From contig OX393577.1 in the NCBI GenBank assembly GCA_947652605.1, positions 61,466,108-61,530,107 on the forward strand: 64,000 bases of DNA. The letters run 5' to 3'. This document shows positions 22,803-33,272 of this stretch, one piece after another. Position numbers and translations under genes: made by a program. Origin of the DNA: Elmis aenea (lineage: Eukaryota; Arthropoda; Insecta; Coleoptera; Elmidae). The first letter of the stretch is position 1. Every line of letters begins with the position of its first letter. The notes beneath the pieces are model-generated. The model saw only the letters and a program-made list of their open reading frames with translations. It was not told where the DNA came from and did no database searches.

Positions 22803-24142
22803 TAGGGTAAAACGTGGTAATCCGCCCCAGCCGGAAAAACGCCCCACCTATGTAGTTTAGTTGTTTAATCATCGATGACACTTCTAGTATCACATAATGG
22901 TAGTGTTAGTTAAGGAGTTTAGTATACCTCCACCACCTCACTAGTTTCCCGCTGAAAATCGAAAAAATTCGCAATTCACGGCAAGTGGACGTTGTATTAT
23001 TTCTGGCTCAATTATTGAAAAAACAATTTCGCATGAAGTGTATTAGTATCGTTCAAATTTCGACATAAATTCGGAAAGCTTGTTTCATAACCTCTAAAAT
23101 GACATTACGCATTTATTTATTAATGCCTCAATGGTCTTGGTACACCAGTGGGGCGTTTTTCACCACTGTTTGGGAATTACGCCCCAGATCTAAAAGTGTA
23201 AAATGCCCCTTTTGCTTTAAGATCACTTTTTCTCAATTTCGGACGCCAATGAGGCAAACAGGTCTACTGCTTTTTCCCAACGTGACGATGTGCCCATCGA
23301 TAGGAATAAAAATCGTGGAGAACAACAATCATCCCCAACTACTGTGCCATTAGATGAACTTGGGCCATCAGGACTGCAAAGAACCCCACCAAAAAGGCCA
23401 CAGCCATCTGCAACTACTTTTAGCAAAAAATCCTCTGAAGAAGAAACCCCTTCAAAATTTCTTGCACAAACAAATCCGATTCCAGTCATTCCACCAATTC
23501 TTACTAAAAGAAAACAGGCCGCTACGCTGTTGACATCTCCAGAAAACCGATGCAAACGTAAAATTTTATGTGGGAAAAAGCAAAACATCAGTGCGAAAAG
23601 AGAAGGGAAGAAAACTAAAGTTGCTAATGTAACCCGCGCACCAAAAAAAGATGAAAAGTATTAAACGTTTTGAATCAACGTCATCTGAGAGTTCAGAGGA
23701 ACCCGTATTGAGTTCTTCTGAGGAAGTTTCAGATGAATCTGAAGAGATTTTCGTCAAATGCGGTGATTACTACTACTCCACGAAATCGAAAGTAGACTGG
23801 ATGCAGTGCACAGCGTGTTCTCGATGGCTTCACGAAACGTGTACAACGTATGAAGATTTATGTCACTTGTGTGGTGCAAAAAATTAAGTTCTTAATAAAA
23901 ATAAGTAGTAATAATCGTGTGGGGCGTTTTCCACAGCAGAGTGGGTAATACGCCTCAAAGGAAAGGGTTCCAAATTGTTTTTTTATTGTTTTCCTGCGTT
24001 TACTTTTCACAAACTTTTTATATTTACGTAATGTACACTCATTATACTAATTATAAATGTATTTTTTGTTTAGAATAAAGCTATCATTTTGCAGTAACGG
24101 TTTTTTTTTTTTAAGTGGGGCGTATTTCACCGTTTTACCCTA
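22803..24142 (+). mobile_element. Pogo/Tigger-like DNA transposon, internally deleted
   Basis: Inverted ends TAGGGTAAAACG...CGCCCCA at 22803-22829 and the same inverted at 24115-24142, bounded by TA on both sides as in Tc1/mariner-superfamily elements. GGGGCG/CGCCCC words recur inside both ends (about 22825, 22842, 23150, 23180, 23920, 24117), probably transposase binding sites (inference). The only recognisable gene content is the C-terminal part of a transposase (separate entry). The catalytic DDE domain and N-terminal DNA-binding domain are absent, so the element is not autonomous. Confidence 0.88.
23221..23886 (+). pseudogene. C-terminal part of a pogo-like transposase with zinc-finger-like motif
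   Basis: Frame 1 is open from about 23221 to 23664 and encodes a Ser/Pro/Lys-rich linker (SSPTTVPLDELGPSGLQ, then basic KRKQAATLL). Frame 2 (23651-23886) continues with a Ser/Glu-rich acidic run and a Cys/His cluster, DWMQCTACSRWLHETC plus a final CHLC, which looks like a PHD-type zinc finger. In insect pogo-like (jerky/Tigger) transposases the DDE domain is commonly followed by such a linker and a tail of the W.QC..C..W.H..C...C..C type (family knowledge). The frame change near 23655 is a frameshift, or possibly a lost intron. The upstream catalytic part is missing and no plausible start codon for the whole is visible. Confidence 0.8.
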
Positions 24143-24919
24143 TTACAAATCAAAATATTTTCTTTTTTTAAATAAATTTATATTAACTTCAAGTTTTAGT
24201 CACAAAACTTATAAAACCCCACAATTTGCGAATATATTCTACAAAAATATAGTATATCACCCTTATATTTTATAAATGTGCGTTTTAAAAACTGATCGTA
24301 CAATTTTCCTTTAAAACCATTTCTTTTTCAATCCTTATTTTTTTTGTTACTACGTCAATCAATCATATTTGTACCCTTTGTTTTATAAGTGGCATAAGTC
24401 TCTTTTTGCGAAAATGAGTTAGCTGTTTACGATTACAAAAATGTATGGTATTTTTATCTCTTAACAGTTTAATTGCAATTTCTTTCAAAATCATAGCTAT
24501 TTTCGTCGGTAGAAATTTTATTGCTGAGCAGAAGTGCAAATACATTTATTTAGAAAATGGCATTGATGGAATTGCTTCTCTATATATCCCCAATTAACCA
24601 GTTATTTGGTAATTAGTCGACTTTTAGTGTACGAATTTTCGTGAGAGGTCAACCCCTTGCTTCATTATCTTTAAAAAAACCCTTTCACTGTTTAATTTGT
24701 TTAATTCTTTGTGCTACTCACCAATGCTGTGACCTAATTATCTAATGAGAACATGCGGTACGTTTGGAATTCGTCAATATCCTCACAATATTCACAAGTA
24801 TTAATATATCAAGCGCTAAATGTTAACGACAATGGTATTTAATTGCGAAGCAACTGTTTGTGGGCAATTCCAGCGGATTCCAGGGCTGAAACTTAGGATC
24901 AATGGCAAAGGCAGTACAA
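24143..24919. other. AT-rich DNA, no gene seen
   Basis: No motif recognised; the frame at 24363-24545 (-) is noise-like. Confidence 0.5.
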
Positions 24920-25601
24920 TTAACCCTCCTAGTGCCCTAAAGGGCCTCTGTTTTACTCTTAGTGTAGTGGTAACATTGCTTTGAGACTAACTTAACTTAA
25001 CCATTGTGCTGAAATCTACATCAAGTTTTGCTATTCAAACGAATAAAAGCAAAAAATTCTTGTAGGAAAATGTATTTGTTACAAAACACTATTAACAAAA
25101 TTAATTTAAGTCTACGGTAGACAATACTTTAATGTAATTTGCACACATTCAAAAATGAGTATTTATGTTTACTTCATTAATTTTTTAAATTCTACATAAA
25201 AAATATATTTTTTTTAAATAAACGAGTTAAACTGGATATGTTCTTTTGTTTACATTTGTGAGAAACTACTTAAGTCACTCTAATTTCATGCCAAATTTGC
25301 TTAAGTCAAGTATTTACTGTTTATTAAAAAAAATTATCAGATTGATATATTGTGATAATTTAATAATTAATTTTAAGTAAAATATACCATACAAGTAAAA
25401 TTTAAACTCACATGATAATCAGTAAAATGAAAAAAAAAAACATTGCTCTTGAAAAATTGTACTTTTTGACTTAAGTGCTTTTTCCTGCTGACCACAGAAT
25501 AGCATATTCCACCTTTTGCACACACTGTATATAAATAATACAATATAATATGCAATGTATCTAATTTTTACTATCACGCCTGACGAAAGCTTAAGGGTTA
25601 A
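24920..25601 (-). mobile_element. piggyBac-like element, internally deleted
   Basis: Starts TTAACCCT (24920) and ends AGGGTTAA (25601). TTAA duplications next to CCCT/CCCA-type ends are the piggyBac signature. Only the first 8 bases mirror each other, so the ends alone are weak. Supporting evidence comes from the minus strand near 25430-25540, where two overlapping frames hold scattered Cys and a final TDYH that faintly recall the Cys-rich piggyBac C-terminus, with disrupted frames. Confidence 0.5.
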
Positions 25602-26537
25602 GGAATAAAAACCATTGCCCTGCTCACGCATCGTCATAACAAAATAAGCACAAAAACTTGAGTAAGTTACTCAGCCTGAAGAGCTTAAGTGTATGAGCGG
25701 TTGCATATAGAGTTAGGATTGGAAATCGCTAACGCGCTCCGTTAATGAGGTTTGGGCTTCATTAAGGAGATGGGTCCGAGTATATAACGATTATAATATA
25801 ATGTGGCGGACATGAATATCAAAAACATTTGCAACTGTTATAAAAAGTAGCCAAGTATCACGCCCATATTTTCAACAGGCGCGACAAGTTACGCCGTTCC
25901 CATTAGCTAATTACAATAACTTATATTTATTGACATATTACCAATCAATTATGTTAAATAACAAAACCATAAATAATAAACGCCGCTTATTAAACTAATT
26001 AAGCAGTTCTACGAAAGTATGCGACAGTAGACACTCACGTTCTTATAAATTTATAAGGACGAGGCAAGAATTTATTTATGGACAATTATTTTCGAGTTAT
26101 TAAGTTAGAGTAATCAAAAACCAATTTCCGTTTTCGACCGAAAATAGATTTACATAATTTAGTGTTGAAAAAGACTGTGTTATTCATTGCGTATACTTTT
26201 AAATATTAGATTAGCGACGGGTTAAGGAAAAATTCATGGTAATTTGGAGATTAATAATACACAAAAACGTTTCTTTGTGCTTGGAAAATATGTGACTACA
26301 CGGCGAAGTTAGTTTTTAGGAACTTTTGTTAGGGAAAATAAAGCATGTGTTGATAGAATGATGAAAACCATCGCGATAATTTTTTTATTTCTCAGACAAG
26401 GACATTATTTTTGTTCTTGATATTTATCTTAATTTGATGTCGGTATAGCAAAAAAAAAAAAAAAAATGAGAACAGACAAGAAACATAAATACGGTACAAT
26501 ACTAAAAACAAATTGTATTTTATTATGCAACTACAAA
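25602..26537. other. Mixed-composition DNA, no gene seen
   Basis: No protein motif found. A poly(A) run lies near 26450-26466. Confidence 0.5.
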
Positions 26538-27682
26538 TACAGACTGTCCCAGATAACATTTCCAGCATGAGGATCTCCCTTATTATAAGAGATGCAGGTT
26601 TGCTTAAATTAGACGAATGGGAGGAGCTACATTCAATTTTTAAAAGTATAAAATTCCTTGTACTTCATTTTTTATTATGGGTCGCGAAGTTGGCTATGGA
26701 ATAGTTAAATGTGCTTTCTTTCTCTCTTTTTAATGATATATTACTTGTTATGTCTATTTTTATAAAGTATTGGTTTGGGTTTATTTTTATCTTTTGTTGA
26801 TAATTAAATTTAAACTCTTCTGGGTTTTTAAGGTAGAAATTAAACAAACACTTGCTTCCCTTCCTGCTACTACTACGTTTCGATGCCGATTTGCATCTTT
26901 TTCAAGCGGGTTTTTATGATAAATAATATGCTACATGCCAAGTTCTTGAACAAATAATTTTTCGAGATTTTACGGTTTTTGTAATGTGAGATGCGATTAC
27001 TTAGTGGATTTTTATAAATAAGTCACAACATGAAGAAACATTGTATTTTACCAATCACTTATCAAGCTATCTATAAAAAAAGAAACAAAAAACAACTGGT
27101 TAAATGTAAAATGACTGACCATTTGTCCGCAGTATCATTTATCAAAATTTTACAGTATTGTTGTGTAATTTGATATTCTGTAGTAAATTTGTTATCATAT
27201 TATTATAGGCACAGTTACAACTCATGAAAATTTGATAAGCTGAGATGCTTCTTTGCAATAGAAACTGTGTAAAAGTAAATATTTCTAATTCTTCATTGAT
27301 TTGCTTTGGATTTTTGGTTGGTTTTTCGAAGTAACCATATTCCTTTAAATTTATTTCCAAATTTCTGTAATTTTCCACACTTCGTTACCTTCTCTCGGGA
27401 TACAGCTCTAAGTATATTCGCTCAGCTTCTACACAGTTTTTATTGCAAAGAATGTAGCATCACAACATGTCAAATTTTCATTAGTTGTAAATGTGCCCAT
27501 AATTATATGATAACAGATTTGCTACAAAGATTATTGAAATACACAACAATAATATAAAATTCTAATTAATGATACTGCAGACAAATGGTTAGTGTCATTT
27601 GACATTTAATTAGTTGTTTTTTGTTTCTTTTTTCATAGATAGCTTGATAAGGGATGGGTAAAACACGATTTTTCTTGCTTTT
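26538..27682. mobile_element. Palindromic MITE, family P4, deleted and interrupted copy
   Basis: Collinear with the full P4 copy at 33273-34785. It begins TACAGACTGTCCCAG (mutated terminus) and keeps TTTCCAGCATG.GGATCTC, then lacks about 160 bp near 26673 relative to the full copy, is interrupted at 26767-27007 by a 241-bp insertion, and continues through the palindrome centre to about 27682, where the rest of the right arm is missing. Confidence 0.85.
26767..27007 (-). mobile_element. 241-bp insertion with 11-bp duplication and hairpin-GAAA motif (E1)
   Basis: Comparison with the uninterrupted P4 copy (near 33690) shows exactly where this segment entered. ATTTTTATAAA is duplicated at 26756-26766 and 27008-27018. 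On the minus strand it contains a 5-bp stem and 6-nt loop (26882-26897, GATGC/GCATC) followed directly by GAAAC (26877-26881). Duplication length and the lack of terminal inverted repeats suggest a target-primed retroelement (SINE, LINE tail or Penelope-like), not a DNA transposon. Family not identified. Confidence 0.8.
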
Positions 27683-27704
27683 GGCAATCATTGTAATATG
27701 TCTA

Positions 27705-28434
27705 TATAGGGTGTCATAATTGCATGCTGATCCTTAAGGGTATTATTCCTTCGATGATTTTAAGAAAAAAAGTTTATATCAATGTAGGTCCGCAACCGCC
27801 GTATTTTTGAGATACAGGGTGTTAAAAGTTGAAAAAAATATCGGTTTTTTTGTAATATCTTTGATACCGCTTTAGATATTTTTTTGAATTTTAGTAGGTA
27901 CTAACTAGGCATAAAAACACATTTTTTTCAGAAAAAAAAATTGTTCTATTTCTACCAATGGCGTCCGTACTAACATGTCCTTGAATATTTTTAATGAAAA
28001 AAATGGTATGCCACTGTTTTTTTTCAAAATAAATGTTATTTTTATAATTTTGCTTTATCTCTTAGTAAAAATGGCTTCTTGACTTTTTTTTGTCCGACGA
28101 ACGGTTTTCGAGTAAAAAAATAAAAGGCTATTAGGTACTCTTGAAGAGTAAAAGAGTACATTTCACTTTAGTTTTAATTTTTAATAATCAAGTAAATACA
28201 TTCAAGGACATGTTAGTACGGACGCCATTGGTAGAAACAAAACAATTTTTTTTTTCTGAAAAAAATGTGTTTTTATACCTAGTTAGTAGGTACCTACCTA
28301 CTAAAATTCAAAAAACACCCTGTATCTCAAAAATACGGCGGTTGCGGACCTACATTGATATGAACTTTTTTTCTTAAAATCATCCAAGGAATAACACCCT
28401 TAAGGATCAGCATTCAATTATGAAACACCCTGTA
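27705..28434. mobile_element. Palindromic MITE, family P5
   Basis: Left end TATAGGGTGTCATAATTG (one base off TACAGGGTG) and right end CAATTATGAAACACCCTGTA. Arms of about 300 bp are reverse complements, with mates such as GGTCCGCAACCGCCGTATTT at 27787 and its inverse near 28331. Internal P-type termini occur in both arms (ATACAGGGTGTT near 27812; AACACCCTGTAT near 28314). The frame 28141-28377 is a shadow. Confidence 0.9.
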
Positions 28435-29042
28435 TAACTCGGTAATTTCATAATTACCTCATAAATAGAACATGTAAATAAAAATATTCATGTTTAATAT
28501 GAAAAAGGCAATGATATATAACTTACAAGTCACACAGCGATAAATCTCGCTTGATTAAAATGTTATTGTAACCGCAGGTACACTTTTTATCAGATCTAGC
28601 CAACATTAAAATAACAATTTTTCACTGTCCGTGGTTTCGTAATATTTCATAAATCTATAGAAATTGTAAAGTTTTCAATGGTACCCACCCATATTTCGAA
28701 CTACTGTTGCTTTGTTTCGTTTAAGTTGTTAAGTTTATGGTTGTTACTTGTTCGACTGCTACAAAACTTGGTTAAAATTTAGGCATTTATATACAAGTGG
28801 CGACGCTTTATCGCGCTCTGTGAATGGTAAATGTTTGTACGCCACCAATTACCGTTTATTTACTACATAAAAATTGTAAATACCATCGAGCAAGCCCTAA
28901 GAGATGTAGAAAAACCTGAATATTCACAGGGAATTCGTACAAAACCGCTAACAATTACATATTTTCACTAAATGTTATCTAGGGAAGCATATAGCATATA
29001 GTTTGTACAACAAACTTTTGATTATCCTCAAATCGAGCGCAA
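28435..29042. other. AT-rich DNA, no gene seen
   Basis: Nothing recognised. Confidence 0.5.
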
Positions 29043-29620
29043 TTAACCTTTAACTAGTCGCGTGTACTGTGTATACATAACTACTCGCATGGCGCCTCGG
29101 AGGCACCATTGGGGTTTTATAACAATATTTTTGACTTAAAATCTTAAAAATGTGTTAAACTGCTTTATTCATGAAATATAAGCTAAATCTTAAAAAGAAT
29201 AACAATGACTAAATAAATTATAAGATATAAAAAATATATATCTGTATATAAAACATAACTGTAAAAACAGATTTTTTTTTTTTTTTAATACGAATCAAAC
29301 ATTGGATGCAAAGCATTCACTGCACAATTTTATTGTATGCTCTGAACAAATATTTTTTGGCATTGCGAACAAATTTGTTGCGAATGTCGATTTTTAGCCC
29401 TAGGGCATAAATGATAGCGTTCATGCCGAGTAGCTCATAATTGCATTTTACGGACTGTAAAATAGAGAAATATGAATAATACTATATAATTCGTATTCCT
29501 AAAAGTACAATTGAGGAATACATAAACAGATATTAGTGACAAAAAAATTATTAAAAATGTAACAACGATTTAAAAAACGCTTGGCGCCTCTGCGGCGCCG
29601 TGCGACTACTTAAAGGTTAA
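29043..29620 (-). mobile_element. piggyBac-like element, internally deleted
   Basis: Bounded by TTAA at both ends (29043-29046 and 29617-29620). Terminal inverted repeats are TTAACCTTTAACTAGTCGC and, from the right, TTAACCTTTAAGTAGTCGC (one mismatch). A second, subterminal inverted pair reads GGCGCCTC.G.GGC.CC near 29091 and 29583. The minus strand keeps a piece of Cys-rich transposase C-terminus (separate entry). The catalytic core is absent, so the 578-bp copy is non-autonomous. Confidence 0.9.
29340..29424 (-). pseudogene. Fragment of piggyBac-like transposase Cys-rich tail
   Basis: The minus strand reads RYHLCPRAKNR...ICSQCQKIF and then stops. piggyBac transposases end in a Cys-rich zinc-binding domain with C..C spacing and basic residues between the pairs. 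Here two Cys pairs are seen, the first reduced to Y..C, and the remainder is lost by stop or frameshift. Position inside TTAA-bounded ends supports the assignment. Confidence 0.6.
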
Positions 29621-30530
29621 GGAGGTTTCTTCCATTAAATCGAAGAAAAAAACGACGCCTATTTTCCATAAAACGATTCTAATTCCGACAAATACACACT
29701 CACACGTTTTAGTATATTAAAAGCTTTTTTCGATTTGATAATATCACATTATTTACATTCGACGTTTGACGAATTATTGTTAGTTACAGACTAAAAGCCA
29801 TGAACGTAAAGATTTTGTATCGAGCGTTGGCGTAGAATGTAAATTTTTCAGTTTTACTGCTTGTTTTTAAGGTAATGGAAACGGAATAAATGGACCGATT
29901 ACTGTAATTTGAGTAACATAAAAAAAACAGTAATAAGTTATCTATCATTTAACATTTTTAAAGCAAGAAAATGAAAAAAAAAGAAACAATCGACAACTAT
30001 TGAAAAACAAAATTGTAATCAAGTTGATGTTAAAACTAAAACGTACGTCTGCTGTTTATCGAGAGCATTATTGGTTTTCAATTTCACGTATATACAAGCT
30101 TTGTTCCAAATTGTACTTGTATGAATTCTTAATTCGATTTCTGAAATTTATTCACGCGTCTCTTGATACATGTGTTTAAAATCTTTTAATTCTCTTTGGC
30201 GTGTGACGAATAAGGCGATGAGAATTGAACCATGGTGTGATTAGTGGTGGACATGAATATAATTAGCTTTCATTTAATCTCGTTGTTAAGTCGATAGTTA
30301 AAAATGTCTGTGTACAAAAAATATTTGGCAACTTACAATTTTACAAAAAAGTAAACGTTTTCTATCGTAAGTTCGATATTACTTCATTAACTTTTTAAAT
30401 AAATAACACGCAACAATTCAAAAGGATCAATAAATGAGCATTTCAACTTAAGTAATAGATATTGTTTTGCGTCCGTCCAGAAAATCTGTTGATTCCGATC
30501 AATTTTCAGACTGGAAAATACATCTTTACT
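29621..30530. other. AT-rich DNA, no gene seen
   Basis: Nothing recognised. Confidence 0.5.
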
Positions 30531-30630
30531 GGCCTAGGCCAGAAAGTAACTGGTTGCCATAGTAATGAGTCGTCTTTATCGGCCTAGGCCGGAGAGTAAC
30601 TGGTTGCCATGGTGATGAGTTGTTTTGCGC
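30531..30630. repeat. 50-bp tandem duplication with GGCCTAGGCC and an X-box-like motif
   Basis: Unit 1 (30531-30580) and unit 2 (30581-30630) both read GGCCTAGGCC, then A/GTAACTGGTTGCCAT.G and TGATGAG or TAATGAG. GTTGCCAT followed by GGTGAT or AGTAAT resembles the palindromic X-box bound by RFX transcription factors (GTNRCC N0-3 RGYAAC), although the right half-site is imperfect. Confidence 0.7.
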
Positions 30631-31165
30631 TGTCAAACAAGCGTCAATATACTACCAAGCGAGTTTTCACCTGTAGTTTGTTAAGTTATTGTTTAATTAT
30701 GGATGGTGACGATAGTGATTTTGGTGTTATTCGCGGATACAGAAAAAATATCGTATGTAACGGACCGGAAAGTGTCTTTACTGGACTCGTATGTTTTCAA
30801 GACTCGCCTACGGCTCGTCCAAAAACTGTCTACTCGTCCAGTAAAGTACCACTTTTTGATCTTGTTACGTAAATAACTATTACGAAACACGACAGGAAAG
30901 TGATCCTTTCTGAACGAGTAGGCAGTTCTGGGACGAGCCGTAGACGAGTCCTGGAAGCATATGAGTCGAGTAAAGATACTTTCCGGGTATGTTACATACG
31001 ATATTTTTTCTGTATCCGCGAGTAACACCCAATCACTATCGTCTCCTTCCATGATTAAACAATAAATTAACAAACTACAGGTGGAAATCTGCTTGGTGGT
31101 ATAACGACGCTTGTTTCACACAGCAAATCAACAAATTAACAAAACAACTCATCACCATTGCAAGC
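30613..31165. mobile_element. Palindrome whose two arms carry a related short reading frame
   Basis: Arms (about 30613-30880 and 30890-31165) are reverse complements, centre near 30885. Each arm contains, outward to inward, ATGGTGATGAGTTGTTTTG, a CACCTGTAGTTTGTTAA block and an ATG followed by codons for MDGDDSD (+, from about 30699) or MEGDDSD (-, from about 31052). Downstream both arms encode FQDS.TARP in matching positions, although the arms differ by a one-base indel after DDSD. The source protein was not recognised. This may be a fold-back element that captured a 5' exon, or an inverted duplication. Confidence 0.6.
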
Positions 31166-31473
31166 ACGTACTTGATGCACGCAGAGAAAATAAATGAACG
31201 TTGAAATATTATGGTCACCACTTGGGTGTACAATGTCAGTGTTCTTTTTAGGTTTTGTCTATCAATAAACGATTTGTTGATAAATTTGTACACTATAATT
31301 AGGACACACTAATCGCACAATTAGTGCTTATAGAAAAGAATGAAAGGGATACACATACAATTACTAGATAGGGCCATATGGACCAAAATTTAAGGGTAGT
31401 TGGGCTGAGGAAGTTAAGAACTAACCACCAATAAATGTACAGGAGGAGGAAAAATAAATAAGTTTGGTTTAGT
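31166..31473. other. Mixed-composition DNA, no gene seen
   Basis: Nothing recognised. Confidence 0.45.
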
Positions 31474-32361
31474 CAGGGATTCGGAGCATCAAAATGCATG
31501 CTCCAGTTCCGCTCTATGCTCCCAATATTGTAAACATTAAACAAAAAAGTTTTTTGATTGGAAAAATTGTTTTTAAAAACGAAGTTTTACTTTTATCGGA
31601 TACGTAGAAGTTGGTCAAAAAGAACAATATTTGACCCTAACAAACAAGTGAAGTTAAATAAATGTTTGAAAAAACAAACTATTGATCTTCAAACGTTGAA
31701 AAAAACAGGGGTTTGGAGCAGTCCAATTTTTTAGTTGCTCCGCTCCAGCTCCGCTCCGGCATCAAGATGCCTGCTCCAGCTCCGCTCCCGCTCCGCTCCG
31801 CGCTCCATTAATAAAATAAGTTTTTTTATTTAAAAATTTGTTTTTTAAAACAAAGCTAAAATTTTATGAGATATGTGGAAATGGATCAAAAATTACAATA
31901 TTTGACCCTAAGAAACAAGTGAAGTTAAATAAATGAACAAATTATTGATCTTCAAAAGTTAAAAAAAGAAAACAAATTCTTTAAAAATTTTCAAAATTCA
32001 AATACAAAATAATGAAAATTAATATTCAGAAAAGTTACATTATAATAATTTTACTTCAAAAAAATCAAATTTAGTTTATTTATAATTTTATTAAATACTA
32101 TACCCATGAGAATAATTCATTAAAAAAAAAATATTGTAGTTTATAATAGTAAAGTGGAGCAGTGGAGCAATCAAAATTATTTGCTCCGGGCTCCGCTCCC
32201 GCTCCGGGCAAAAACCCATAGCTCCACTGCTCCGCGCTCCAGCTCCGCGCTCCGCTCCAAACCCCTGGAAAAAAAGTAGTTTTTTTTCATAAATTGTACA
32301 TAATAAACTGGAACAGTGGAGCAATCGAAATTATTTGCTCCGTGTTCCGCTCCAACCCCTG
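31474..32361. mobile_element. hAT-type MITE of the GGAGC family, copy 4 (outer, interrupted)
   Basis: Begins CAGGGATTCGGAGC and ends GCTCCAACCCCTG. The 8-mers outside it (GGTTTAGT, GTTTTGTT) agree at about 5 of 8 positions. It is split by the younger copy at 31706-32267. Together with copies 1-3 it shows repeated activity of one non-autonomous family. Confidence 0.8.
31706..32267. mobile_element. hAT-type MITE of the GGAGC family, copy 3 (inner), perfect 8-bp duplication
   Basis: Ends CAGGGGTTTGGAGC and GCTCCAAACCCCTG. GAAAAAAA flanks it at 31698-31705 and 32268-32275, identical over 8 bases. Its subterminal GCTCC arrays are longer than in the other copies (31738-31805 and 32160-32258). No coding capacity. 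Confidence 0.92.
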
Positions 32362-33272
32362 GTTTTGTTTTAGTTGTTGTGTTTCATTTATTTCTTACTG
32401 TGTGAGAATTGCGCTAGATCTGCATAATAATTAAAACAACGTTTGAGAGGCCCTCGACCACCTTATAAAGACTATCACAAGGCTCAAGAGAAAATAATGA
32501 GCATAGAGAAATAAGTGCTCTTCCCCGATGTACAGTATGGTCCGTCACAGTATGAAGCAAATATTCTGCGTTTAACTGGCTCAATAGTCGGGACCAATTA
32601 CTATAGTGGATCCTACCCTTTTTGTGTAAGTGGGTCACACTGAAATATCAAATGCCCGGCAAGGGCCACTACAGCAAATGAGAGCGATACATAAAAGTAA
32701 TTGATTCGTTTTAATGTCATTGTGGATTAGAGATTTTACGTTCAATTTTTGGGTTAATCCGTCTGCAACGATAAAATTTTTAGCATCTAGCTGCGGGGAT
32801 TACGAAACTACACAAACCTATCGGTTAAAAAATGCGAGAAACAAACAACACAAAACCACACCCAACTGCTAATTAGTGCCAAAGCGTACGATACATTTAG
32901 CGTCTCAGCTTTTGCGTCAATTAGTCGCGGTATTTTTAAACTTCTGGATCGTCGTTCGTTTTTTTAACTTTCGCAAGAAGCGGCGCGAGACGAGTTAAGA
33001 TGCACTTTCGAAAAATAGGTCGGAAAGTTTGTAAGTGTCTTTGTGTTTGACATCGGGAAGTTCGGCAAACCTTACATACATGTCTGAAATATAGTTTATG
33101 GTTAAATACACAGCCTTCCGGATGCGTCTAACCGAAAGTTAATATTTGTTGAGAGTATATCAAAATTCTGCCTCGTCTTGCAACCTTTCGTATTATGAAT
33201 TAGTTATAAAGTAGATTAAGTGGAAAAATACTGCTCTTGTGTGTGTGTTGCGCAAGTTAGTGTTTAGTTATA
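32362..33272. other. Mixed-composition DNA, no gene seen
   Basis: No repeat family of this window is present. The part 32650-33180 is less AT-rich. No protein motif. Confidence 0.45.

Noticed and set aside
22803..24142. Reading the GGGGCG/CGCCCC words as a CpG-island promoter
   Set aside because: They lie at and near the inverted ends of a TA-flanked transposon and are better explained as its subterminal repeats.
30693..31073. A 126-codon minus-strand reading frame
   Set aside because: It reads through the palindrome: its second half is the antisense of the left arm, so its length is an effect of the palindrome.
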